NCBI GenBank assembly: GCA_001421185.1 | Contig: LJKK01000055.1 | Span: 1 to 64,000 of the forward strand | Source of the DNA: Methanomassiliicoccales archaeon RumEn M1 | GTDB lineage: Archaea > Thermoplasmatota > Thermoplasmata > Methanomassiliicoccales > Methanomassiliicoccaceae | Reading direction: 5' to 3' | Length of the DNA stretch: 64,000 nt | Part shown: in pieces, positions 56,365 through 64,000 of the stretch | Layout: each line of letters opens with the position of its first letter | How positions within the stretch are numbered: position 1 is the first letter of the stretch | Program-made: the position numbers and the translations under genes | The notes under the pieces: model-generated | Database searches by the model: none | What the model was told of the DNA's origin: nothing | The model's input: only the letters and a program-made list of their open reading frames with translations

Positions 56365-57624
56365 TCACTCGCCCCTGTCGCCCGAGGCCTCGTCGGTCCG
56401 GTACGCCGAGGCGGCCGTGCGGAGCGGCAGGCCCCATACGTAGATGAACCCCTTGGCCGAGGTGTGATCGAACTCGTCCCCCTTGGCGTAGGTGGCCAGG
56501 CCTTCGTTGTACAGCGAGTGCGGCGAGCTCCTGCCCACGACCTCGGCCATGCCCTTGAACAGCTTGACCCGGACCGTGCCGGTGACGAACTCCTGGGTCT
56601 TCTCCATGAAGGCGTCCAGCGCCTCGCGCAGGGGCGAGAACCAATAGCCATCGTAGGCCAGCTCGGCATAGCGCTGCTCGGCGCCCTTCTTGTAGGACAG
56701 CACGTCCCTGGTCAGCACCATCCCCTCCAGGGACTGGTGGGCCTTGGTCAGGGTGATCGCCGCCGGGCACTCGTAGGTCTCGCGGGACTTGATGCCGACC
56801 AGGCGGTCCTCGACGTGGTCGATGCGCCCCACGCCGTGGGAGCCGGCCAGCTCGTTCAGGCGAACGATCAGCTCCACCGCGTCCAACCTCTCCCCGTCCA
56901 GTGACACCGGTACGCCCTTCTCGAACCCGATCTCCACGTACGCCGGCATGTCCGGGGCGTGCTGCGGGGAGACGGTCCATGATCGGGAGTCCTCGGGCGG
57001 CTCCTGGGAGGCGTCCTCGAGGACGCCGCACTCGCAGCTCCGGCCCCACAGGTTCTCATCGACCGAATAGGGGCTGGCCTTCTTCACCGGGATGGGGATG
57101 CCATTCTCCTTGGCATAGTCGATCTCCTCCTCCCGGGTCATGACCCACTCCCTCATGGGGGCGACGATGCCCAGCTCGGGGGCCAGGGCTCCGATGCTGA
57201 CATCGAAGCGGACCTGGTCGTTGCCCTTGGCGGTGCAGCCGTGGGCGATGGACTGGGCCCCCTCCTTCCTGGCCACGTCCACCAGGATCTTGGCGATCAG
57301 GGGCCGCGCGATGGCGGTGCTGAGCGGATAGACTCCCTGGTACAGGGCATTGGCCTTGAGGGCCGGCCAGATGTAGTCCTCGGCGAACTCCTTCTTGGCG
57401 TCCACGGCATAGGCGGACACCGCGCCGATGCTCCTGGCGCGTTCGACGTTGGCCTCCATGTCCCCTGGTTGGCCCAGATCGATCGACACCGCCACCACGT
57501 CGACGTCGTAGCGGTCCTCCAGCCACTTTATGGCAACCGAGGTGTCCAGCCCCCCGGAGTATGCTAGCACGATCTTCTTCCTGTTCCCTGTTTCCCTGCC
57601 ATCCTTACTGTTGGTGCAATGCAT
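56365..57624 (-). CDS. argG: Argininosuccinate synthase
   Basis: Ligates citrulline and aspartate with ATP. N-type ATP pyrophosphatase motif KKIVLAYSGGLDTSVAIKWL, then VVAVSIDLGQPGDMEANVER, IAHGCTAKGNDQVRFDVSIG and ASPYSVDENLWGRSCECGVL. About 419 residues. I chose ATG 57624 over the GTG at 57642 because the TATA-like CTAAATAA (reverse strand, 57653-57660) places transcription start near 57637. Divergent from argC. Confidence 0.95.
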   Translation of the reverse strand: MHCTNSKDGRETGNRKKIVLAYSGGLDTSVAIKWLEDRYDVDVVAVSIDLGQPGDMEANVERARSIGAVSAYAVDAKKEFAEDYIWPALKANALYQGVYPLSTAIARPLIAKILVDVARKEGAQSIAHGCTAKGNDQVRFDVSIGALAPELGIVAPMREWVMTREEEIDYAKENGIPIPVKKASPYSVDENLWGRSCECGVLEDASQEPPEDSRSWTVSPQHAPDMPAYVEIGFEKGVPVSLDGERLDAVELIVRLNELAGSHGVGRIDHVEDRLVGIKSRETYECPAAITLTKAHQSLEGMVLTRDVLSYKKGAEQRYAELAYDGYWFSPLREALDAFMEKTQEFVTGTVRVKLFKGMAEVVGRSSPHSLYNEGLATYAKGDEFDHTSAKGFIYVWGLPLRTAASAYRTDEASGDRGE

Positions 57625-57642
57625 TGGGGTCGTCCTGCTCAC

Positions 57643-57842
57643 TTTCGAATCATTATTTAGGCATGATGAAACGCATCCGACAAACGACGCCGGGCGCGTC
57701 CACGCTCGGACAGAGGGGGCCCCTAGAGGACAGACCGTCCCGGTAGCAACACGCGAGGGGCTGTTTGTCTCATATGGGTCATCACACTTAATATCGAACC
57801 ATATTTAATCACGAACTCTCACGCAAGGAGCTATACAACTAC
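57643..57842. promoter_or_regulatory. Divergent argG/argC promoter region
   Basis: 200 nt between argG (minus) and argC (plus). The argG TATA element is at 57653-57660. The argC TATA element TATTTAAT lies at 57802-57809 with ribosome binding site AAGGAG at 57825-57830. I see no strong palindrome of the bacterial ARG-box type. A 27-codon frame at 57663-57746 has several Arg codons but lies upstream of the argC TATA box. Confidence 0.55.
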
Positions 57843-58859
57843 ATGATCAAGGCCGCAGTGATAGGAGGCTCCGGATACACTGGTGGGGAGCTGGCCCGCA
57901 TTCTCAGCCGGCACCCCGGCATCTCCCTGGAGGCAATGACCTCGCGCCAGAACTCTGGCAGGCCCATAGCCGAGGTCATGCCGTTCCTCAGGGGCTTCAC
58001 CGACCTGGAGTTCGTGGAGCAGCTTCCTGAGAACGGGGACTATGACCTCGTGTTCCTGGCAACGCCGCACACGGCGTCCATGCGCCTGGTCCCCCAGCTC
58101 ATGGACAGGGGCATAAAGGTGGTCGACCTCAGCGCCGACTACCGTCTCAAGGACCCAAAGGAGTACGAGGAATGGTACGGACATCAGCATGCCGACGCGG
58201 CCAACCTGGAGAGGGCCGTCTACGGCCTTCCGGAACTGTTCCGCGACCACATCCGCGGAGCGGACCTGGTGGCCAACCCGGGCTGCTATCCGACCTGCAC
58301 CATACTTTCGCTGGCGCCCCTGCTGAGGGGGGGACTGGTGGAGGGCAAGGTCATCGTGGACGCCAAGAGCGGCACCTCGGGAGCGGGGCAGGAGCCGACC
58401 CGGTCGACCCACCACCCCAACTGCGCGGTGTCGATCACGCCCTACAAGGTCGGCGACCACCGGCACACCCCTGAGATAAAGGAGGTGCTAGATGGTCTGA
58501 CCGGAAAGGATATAGATGTGATTTTCACTCCCCACCTTCTCCCCATCGTCCGTGGCATGCTGACCACTAGCTATGCCACCCTGGCGGACGGTGTCGCCCA
58601 GGAAGATATTGCCATGGCCTATCGATCGGCGTATGATGAGGAGCGCTTCGTGCATCTCGCCAGCGTACCCGCCATACCGGCCACGGTGGGCTCGAACTTC
58701 TGCGAGGTGGGGTTCAAGGTGGTAGGTACCACCGTGGTGGCCATGGCTGCCCTGGACAATCTGGTCAAGGGCGCCGCGGGGCAGGCGGTGCAGAACGCTA
58801 ACATACTTTTCAAAATGGATGAGGCCACTGGCCTGGATTTTCCCGGACTCGGAGTATAA
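57843..58859 (+). CDS. argC: N-acetyl-gamma-glutamyl-phosphate reductase
   Basis: NADPH-dependent third step of ornithine synthesis. The nucleotide loop is AAVIGGSGYTGGELARILSR; the active-site Cys is in LVANPGCYPTCTILSLAPLL, followed by VDAKSGTSGAGQEPTRSTHH and TPHLLPIVRGMLTTSY. 338 residues. First gene of argCJBD. Confidence 0.95.
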   Translation: MIKAAVIGGSGYTGGELARILSRHPGISLEAMTSRQNSGRPIAEVMPFLRGFTDLEFVEQLPENGDYDLVFLATPHTASMRLVPQLMDRGIKVVDLSADYRLKDPKEYEEWYGHQHADAANLERAVYGLPELFRDHIRGADLVANPGCYPTCTILSLAPLLRGGLVEGKVIVDAKSGTSGAGQEPTRSTHHPNCAVSITPYKVGDHRHTPEIKEVLDGLTGKDIDVIFTPHLLPIVRGMLTTSYATLADGVAQEDIAMAYRSAYDEERFVHLASVPAIPATVGSNFCEVGFKVVGTTVVAMAALDNLVKGAAGQAVQNANILFKMDEATGLDFPGLGV

Positions 58860-58870
58860 GGAGAAGATAA

Positions 58871-60094
58871 ATGAAGAAGATTAACGGCGGCATTACCACA
58901 CCCCTCGGCTGGATGGCCGCGGGAGTGCACTGCGGGATCAAGAGGGAAAGGCTGGACCTAGCCTGATATATTCTGAACGTCCCACCATGGGAGCTGTCAC
59001 GTACACCCAGAACAAAATGCGAGCGGCTCCCGTGGAGTACATGGTCGCCAGGAAGAACAATAACATCCGGGCCTTCGTCGTCAATAGCGGCAACGCCAAC
59101 GCCATCACCGGCCAGCAGGGTCTCGACGCGCCCGCGCCATGGCAGATCTGACCGCCAAGCGCTCAACCTCGACCCCACGGAGGTCGGCGTATCGTCGACC
59201 GGCGTGATCGGGCGCTACCTTCCCATGGACAAGATCGCGGTCGGCATAGGCAAGGCCGCCGGGGAGCTGGCCAGGGGCAGGAAGGCCGACCATCGCGCCG
59301 CCCAGGCCATCCTCACCACGGACAAGGTCATCAAGGAGGCCGCCATGCAGGTCACCCTCAAGGACGGGACCGTGGTAACGGTGGCGGGCATGGCCAAGGG
59401 CTCCGGCATGATCTCGCCGTCCATGAAGGTGCAGCACGCCACCACGCTGTCGTTCATCACCACCGATGCGGTGCTCACCCGCCCTCCGGAGGAGCGGTGG
59501 CAGGAGGCCATCGACAAGAGCTTCAACGTCATCAACGTGGACGGTGACCAGAGCACCAACGACATATCGGCCTTCATGGCCAACGGCGCCGCCGGCGGCC
59601 CCCCGGTCGATGACGACACGCAGTTCTGGAACGCCGTCACCAAGGTCGCCCAGTCCCTGGCCAAGCAGGTCGTCACCGACGGCGAGGGTGCCACCAAGCT
59701 GATCGAGCTCAAGGTCAGCGGCGCCAAGGACGCCGCCGATGCCCGCCGCGCGGGCCGCTGGATCATCTCCTCCAGTCTGGTCAAGACCGCCGTGTTCGGC
59801 GCCGATCCCAACTTCGGCCGCGTGCTGGCCGCCCTCGGCAACTCCGGGGCCGCCTTCAACATCGACCGCGTCCGCCTCACCCTGGGCACGGGCGAGTCCA
59901 CCATCTCCCTGTTCGAGAGGGGGCGCCCCCAGCTGCCGCCATGCAGCGAGGGCGAGGTGCAGGCCCGCAAGCTGCTCAGCCAGAGGCGCATAGTCATGAA
60001 CCTGGACCTGGGCGTGGGCAAGGGTCAGGCCGAGGCGTGGGGCTGCGATCTCAGCTACGAGTACGTGAAGATCAACGCCGAGTACACCACCTAG
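58871..60094 (+). CDS. argJ: Glutamate N-acetyltransferase/ornithine acetyltransferase ArgJ, three frameshifts
   Basis: Recycles the acetyl group between acetylornithine and glutamate. The start reads [20 protein letters not shown]. Single-base losses are needed near 58962 (GCCTG to GCCCTG), near 59131 and near 59158 (AAGCGC to AAGGCGC) to give [40 protein letters not shown] and [20 protein letters not shown]. The self-cleavage region is [20 protein letters not shown], with the nucleophilic Thr after HA. The bifunctional form (both reactions) is likely since no argA is present. The stop is TAG. Confidence 0.93.
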
Positions 60095-60102
60095 GAGCGG
60101 GC

Positions 60103-60933
60103 ATGAGCACCTCATCCCACCACATCCTGGTCAAGTTCGGCGGCAACTCGCTCAGCGGCCAGGGCGACCTGGAGCGCTTCGCCGGGGAGCTTGCCGAACT
60201 GATCGATCGGGACTACCACCCCATCCTCGTTCATGGCGGGGGGCCGGAGATCAGCAGGGAGATGGAGGTCCGCGGCATGGCCGTCAGGAAGGTGGCCGGG
60301 CTGCGCGTGACCGACGATGCGGCGCTGGCCGTGGCCGAGGAGGTTCTGTCCCGCATCAACGCCGCCACCGTGGCCGTGCTGCGCGCCAAGGGCATCAACG
60401 CCATGGGCGTCTCGGCGGCCCAGGCCGGGGTCGTTTGCCGGCCCAAGCCGCCGGTCATCGTCATCGAGAACGGGGTCGAAGCGAAGGTCGACCTGGGCCG
60501 CGTGGGAGACGTCGTCGGCGTCGCCGGCACATGGCTCGATGAGGTGCTGGACGCTGGAGTGGTCCCCGTCATCTATCCCATAGGGGCCGACGCCTCGGGG
60601 GACCGCTACAACGTCAACGCCGACACCATGGCCGCCTTCGTGGCGCAGGCCGCGGGAGCGGAGACAATGGTCCTCCTGACCGATGTGCCGGGCATCCTTC
60701 GCGGAGGCGAAGGCTCACGCGAGGTGGTGCACGAGGTCACGTTCCAGGGCATCGACGAGCTGATCGCCGAGGGCGTGATCACCGGAGGGATGATCCCCAA
60801 GGTGGAGGCCTGCCGGGACGCCATCCGGCACCGGGTGGCGGTCGTGCACATGCTCAACGGAAGGGACCCTGGCTCGATGGTGCGCAAGCTCATCGGCCAG
60901 GAGCGCATAGGTACAACAGTAACCCAGGGATGA
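60103..60933 (+). CDS. argB: Acetylglutamate kinase
   Basis: Phosphorylates N-acetylglutamate. Amino-acid kinase fold: HILVKFGGNSLSGQGDLERF, PILVHGGGPEISREMEVRGM, GLRVTDDAALAVAEEVL, NVNADTMAAFVAQAAGAETM and LTDVPGILRGG. 276 residues. ATG 60103 lies 8 nt after the argJ stop with GGAGCGGGC as ribosome binding site, and argD follows after 1 nt. Confidence 0.95.
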   Translation: MSTSSHHILVKFGGNSLSGQGDLERFAGELAELIDRDYHPILVHGGGPEISREMEVRGMAVRKVAGLRVTDDAALAVAEEVLSRINAATVAVLRAKGINAMGVSAAQAGVVCRPKPPVIVIENGVEAKVDLGRVGDVVGVAGTWLDEVLDAGVVPVIYPIGADASGDRYNVNADTMAAFVAQAAGAETMVLLTDVPGILRGGEGSREVVHEVTFQGIDELIAEGVITGGMIPKVEACRDAIRHRVAVVHMLNGRDPGSMVRKLIGQERIGTTVTQG

Positions 60934-60934
60934 T

Positions 60935-62113
60935 ATGAACCTCGAACAAGTGAAGGAGCTGGACCGGGCCCACCTGTTCCAGAACTACGGACGCCAGGAA
61001 CTGTGCTTCGAACGCGGCGAAAGGGAGTTCCTCTATGACCTGGAGGGCCGCCGGTACATCGACCTGGTGGCCGGCATCGCCGTCAACTCGCTGGGATATG
61101 CGCACCCGGCGATCACCAGGACCATACGGGAGCAGTCCGAGCGTCTGGTGCACGTCTCCAACCTCTACCTGGTGAAGGAGCAGGCCGAGGCCGCGGCCGC
61201 CATAGCGTCGATCTGCCCGGGGCCGCTGTCCTCGGTCCTGTTCGTCAACAGCGGGGCGGAGGCCAACGAGGCGGCGCTGAAGCTCGCCTTCAAGCACACC
61301 GGACGGTCCAGGGTCGTCTCGACGTACAACTCGTTCCACGGCCGGACGGCCGCCGCCCTCTCGGTCACCGGCCAGAGGAAGTACCAGAGCGGGTTCGAGC
61401 CCCTGCTGTCGGGAGCGGTCGACCTCATCGACTACGGCAGCGTGGAGCAGCTCAAGGACGTGGTGACGAGGGACACCGCGGCCGTCATCCTGGAGCCGAT
61501 ACAGGCCGAGGGCGGCGTCATCCCCGCCCAGCGGGAGTTCTTCCGCACCGCCCGCGATCTCTGCGATGAGCATGGCGCCCTCCTCATCTGCGACGAGGTG
61601 CAGACCGGGATGTGCCGCACGGGCCGCTTCTTCGGCTTCCAGCACTACGACGTCGTTCCGGACGTCATCAGCATGGCAAAGGCCCTCGGGAACGGCTACC
61701 CCATCGGGGCGGTCGTCGCGTCGAGGGAGGTGGCTTCGACCTTCGTCCCCGGCTCCCACGGCACCACCTTTGGCGGGAATCCCTTGGGGACGGCCATCGC
61801 CAGGACCGTGGTGGAGATCATGCGGGAGGAGAGGATGGACGTCCAGGCGGCCGAGAAGGGCGGTCGGTGGATGGAACAGCTCCGCGACATCGCCGCCCGC
61901 TCAGGAGGGCGTATCAAGGCGGTTCGCGGCCGCGGCCTCATCATCGGCCTGGACATGGGAGAGGATGCCAAGCGGGTGCAGGCCAGGGCCTTGCAGGAAG
62001 GACTGCTGGTCAACGTGTGCGCCGGATCGGTCCTGCGGTTGATCCCCCCGCTCATCCTGAGCGACGGTTCGATGAAGGCCTTCAACGACGTCCTGGAGAG
62101 CTTCCTGTCCTGA
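60935..62113 (+). CDS. argD: Acetylornithine aminotransferase
   Basis: PLP class III aminotransferase giving acetylornithine from the semialdehyde. Motifs: YDLEGRRYIDLVAGIAVNSL, LFVNSGAEANEAALKLAFKH, YNSFHGRTAAALSVTGQ, LLICDEVQTGMCRTGRFFGF and the PLP-lysine region SMAKALGNGYPIGAVV. 392 residues. Last gene of argCJBD; the ornithine carbamoyltransferase argF is not in the window. Confidence 0.94.
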   Translation: MNLEQVKELDRAHLFQNYGRQELCFERGEREFLYDLEGRRYIDLVAGIAVNSLGYAHPAITRTIREQSERLVHVSNLYLVKEQAEAAAAIASICPGPLSSVLFVNSGAEANEAALKLAFKHTGRSRVVSTYNSFHGRTAAALSVTGQRKYQSGFEPLLSGAVDLIDYGSVEQLKDVVTRDTAAVILEPIQAEGGVIPAQREFFRTARDLCDEHGALLICDEVQTGMCRTGRFFGFQHYDVVPDVISMAKALGNGYPIGAVVASREVASTFVPGSHGTTFGGNPLGTAIARTVVEIMREERMDVQAAEKGGRWMEQLRDIAARSGGRIKAVRGRGLIIGLDMGEDAKRVQARALQEGLLVNVCAGSVLRLIPPLILSDGSMKAFNDVLESFLS

Positions 62114-62116
62114 GCC

Positions 62117-62746
62117 TCAGTCGGGGAAGGTGCGGCGGGACCATTCCACCAGACCTTCCACTCTCAGGCCATCGACCAGCTCGCGGAGCGATCCCTTGGA
62201 CACGTAATAGGCGAAGCCCAGGCCGGCGACGATGCCCGAAACGGTGTTGGCCACGATGTCCTTCATGGTGTCCTCCAGTCCGTGCTGCATGCCCGTCCCC
62301 ACGATACTGTCCATGGCGAACTCGAGGATCTCCCACACCCCTTCCATGGCCAGCACCGAGACGAGGATCAGGAACGGCGTCCATGACACGGGGACCCTGG
62401 TCGTCTCGGAGTGCACGATCACCATGATGAGGACGATGGCCGCCAGGGACGCCACCGTGATGCCGGACACGAAGTGCGTTATGCTGTCCCACCAGTTGGT
62501 GGTGTGGTACCAGCCGGTCACCAGTCCCAGGCTGTGCAGGAACAGCGACAGGCCGATGCCCAGCAGGATAGGCCAGGGGAGGACCATCACGTTATGCTTC
62601 AAGCACCAGGCGGGGATGGCCAGCAGGAGGATGCTGAACAGCTGGGTGCTGTACGAGTAACTGTCGCCCGATAATATGCTCAGGACCATCATGATCGCCA
62701 ATGCGACGGCCGACGCCGCTATGATGGACATTCCTATGGTGCGCAT
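62117..62746 (-). CDS. DUF2238-like integral membrane protein
   Basis: A 209-residue protein with about six membrane segments (SIIAASAVALAIMMVLSILS, FSILLLAIPAWCLKH and others). It has the conserved WWDSITHFVSGITVASLAAI and GVWEILEFAMDSIVG with DTMKDIVANTVSGIVAGLGF, the acidic/His pattern of the DUF2238 (YjdF-like) family. Function unknown. The next membrane protein gene ends 2 nt after this start codon on the same strand, so the pair is an operon. Confidence 0.7.
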   Translation of the reverse strand: MRTIGMSIIAASAVALAIMMVLSILSGDSYSYSTQLFSILLLAIPAWCLKHNVMVLPWPILLGIGLSLFLHSLGLVTGWYHTTNWWDSITHFVSGITVASLAAIVLIMVIVHSETTRVPVSWTPFLILVSVLAMEGVWEILEFAMDSIVGTGMQHGLEDTMKDIVANTVSGIVAGLGFAYYVSKGSLRELVDGLRVEGLVEWSRRTFPD

Positions 62747-62747
62747 G

Positions 62748-63371
62748 TCATCCCTCCCAGTCCACGCCGCCGGGGTTGATCATGCTGCCCGCCCGCCCCC
62801 TCATGTAATTGACCATGCCGAACGCCAGCACGACCCCGACCGCGGTGCTGACCATGAAGTAGCGCATGAACTCGTCGTTGCCCGCCACCAGCTCCCGTCC
62901 GGCGAGCATGCCCACGTAGTGGTCGATCGGCCCCTGCATGAGGACCACCGTCATGTACGAGACGAGCGTCACCACCATGAGGAACTGCCTCGCCATGTGC
63001 CCGTGCCCTCTCTCGTTGACGACCAGGAGGGTGGTGAGCACCAGACCGAACACCGTCACGTTGCCGGGAACGGCCCACAACATGCTGTTGAGGTCCGTGA
63101 CGCTGGGCCGGGCCGGGCCCAGGAAGAGATAGAGGACGAACAGGCCCGCCAGTGCGATGGTGGCCGCCAGAGGCCGCCCCTTGGACAGGATGGCCCCCCC
63201 GAACTCCGGGGTCAGCATGATGAGCAGTATCCAGGTCGCGATCAATGACCAGAACACGTGACCTGTCAACAGGGCCTTTAACAGCGCCCCCACGAGAAGC
63301 AGCAGGAGCACGCTGAAGGCGATCTTGGCCCTGGGACCATTGATGTTCCTGTACACGTCCTCGGTGCTCAA
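62748..63371 (-). CDS. Hypothetical six- to seven-helix membrane protein
   Basis: A 207-residue, strongly hydrophobic protein (IAFSVLLLLLVGALLKALLT, WSLIATWILLIMLTPEFGGA, LAATIALAGLFVLYLFLGPA, VTVFGLVLTTLLVV, ARQFLMVVTLVSYMTVVLMQ, YFMVSTAVGVVLAFGMVNYM). A HGH motif lies in a loop. I do not recognise the family. Same operon as the DUF2238-like gene and upstream of it. Confidence 0.6.
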   Translation of the reverse strand: MSTEDVYRNINGPRAKIAFSVLLLLLVGALLKALLTGHVFWSLIATWILLIMLTPEFGGAILSKGRPLAATIALAGLFVLYLFLGPARPSVTDLNSMLWAVPGNVTVFGLVLTTLLVVNERGHGHMARQFLMVVTLVSYMTVVLMQGPIDHYVGMLAGRELVAGNDEFMRYFMVSTAVGVVLAFGMVNYMRGRAGSMINPGGVDWEG

Positions 63372-63490
63372 ATCGACCTGAGGAATCGGCAGTCCACTAT
63401 TTTATCGCATGGGGGCGCGGACGGTTCGATGGGCCAGCGGGACCTCGTGTAAAAGAGTTTAATAACCCTGTCCGATATCCGTCGGAGCGC

Positions 63491-64000
63491 ATGAAGAAGG
63501 ACGCCCCCCGGGAGAGCATCGCAGAGCGAACACGCATGTACATAGATGCCCACCCCAGCGTCAAGGACTGCATCTCGAAGGACCTGATCAACTACTCGTC
63601 GCTGGCCCGCCTCATCATGAGGGAGCTGGGCATCGCGAACGAGGAAGCGGTGATGATCGCCTGCCGCCGGTACGCCGTCAAGCTGGGCCGCCAGGACCAT
63701 GAGGGCGAGATCCTCCACGTCCTGCGAGATTCCCGCTTGGAGCTGAAGACCAGGATCGCCATCATCACGGCCAAGAACGACTGGACGGTCCTGCACCGCC
63801 TCGAGGTCATTTTCAAGAAGCTGCTCAACGAGAAGAGCATCATGCAGATCATCCAGGGCACCCATGCCATCACCATCATCTCCGATGAGAAGCTCAAGAA
63901 CGAGGTGGTCTCGCTGGTGGGTCAGGAGAACATCCTCAAGGTCCGCATGGGGCTGGTGGAGATATCCGTTCGTTCGCCGGAGCGCATCACCGAGACGAGC
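63491..64000 (+). CDS. Probable regulator with N-terminal winged helix and ACT-like domain (cut by window edge)
   Basis: Reads ESIAERTRMYIDAHPSVKDC, then SSLARLIMRELGIANEEAVM and IACRRYAVKLGRQDHEGEIL, a helical DNA-binding-like region. A strand-helix repeat follows (RIAIITAKNDWTVLHRLEVI, QGTHAITIISDEKLKNEVVS, ENILKVRMGLVEISVRSPER) that resembles ACT domains. 170 residues are visible and the frame is still open at 64000. The TATA-like GTTTAATAAC at 63457-63466 lies about 25 nt before ATG, implying a leaderless mRNA. Archaeal proteins of this layout are uncharacterised. Confidence 0.65.
   Translation, partial: MKKDAPRESIAERTRMYIDAHPSVKDCISKDLINYSSLARLIMRELGIANEEAVMIACRRYAVKLGRQDHEGEILHVLRDSRLELKTRIAIITAKNDWTVLHRLEVIFKKLLNEKSIMQIIQGTHAITIISDEKLKNEVVSLVGQENILKVRMGLVEISVRSPERITETS

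Noticed and set aside
57663-57746. 27-codon frame with five Arg codons between argG and argC, as an Arg leader peptide
   Set aside because: It lies upstream of the argC TATA box at 57802-57809, so it would not be on the argC transcript, and it has no ribosome binding site.

Overview
The window is about 62% GC archaeal chromosome, most likely from the order Methanomassiliicoccales (Methanomassiliicoccus-like). The main evidence is a methanol methyltransferase pair (mtaC-mtaB), methanogenesis marker protein 4, nifB, archaeal-type L10e, Dph2, RNase P subunit 4 and ThrRS, a tetraether lipid synthase operon, and a 23S rRNA gene that is not linked to 16S or 5S, as in Thermoplasmata. Many starts lie 25-30 nt after a TATA box (leaderless) or after a GGTGA-type ribosome binding site.

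Layout: 0-4.2 kb carries an acetolactate-synthase-like gene, nifB, UPF0216, DUF763 and a membrane protein. 4.2-7.9 kb is the 23S rRNA gene behind three stacked promoters. 8-13 kb holds a broken alpha/beta hydrolase and a metallo-hydrolase/tsaC/map operon. At 13.2 kb is a tRNA-Leu(CAA) with a D-loop intron. 13.4-20 kb has two MetV-like Cys proteins, a zincin, an aminotransferase, an MFS transporter, mevalonate kinase and a candidate structured RNA. 20.1-23.9 kb is the tes-ferredoxin-geranylgeranyl reductase operon with a divergent TrmB-family regulator and a shared palindrome. 24-28 kb is a giant lamin-tail surface protein. 28.3-30.5 kb is mtaCB. 30.5-38 kb carries translation and tRNA/EF2 modification genes (serS, YhbY, rnp4, L10e, dph2), marker 4 and an ORF with an internal amber codon. 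37.5-39.3 kb is queDCE. 40.8-45.4 kb is a leucine operon (leuACDB) preceded by a 15-codon Leu-rich leader ORF. 45-54 kb carries regulators, thrS, a membrane FKBP, and thiDN joined to two glycosyltransferases. 54.8-62.1 kb holds arginine genes (argHG divergent from argCJBD). 62-64 kb has membrane proteins and a partial regulator.

About sixteen genes, many of them core genes (L10e, leuC, leuD, argH, argJ, thiDN, nifB), are broken by single-base indels in short G/C runs. This looks like sequencing or assembly error, not decay, so those genes are annotated across the break.

The most unusual signals are the D-loop tRNA intron whose 3' half is repeated just after the tRNA, the Leu-rich leader before leuA, the promoter-structured-RNA-terminator unit at 19.86-20.16 kb, the in-frame amber codon at 32.74 kb, the tripled 23S promoter modules, and the tetraether lipid operon with its operator.
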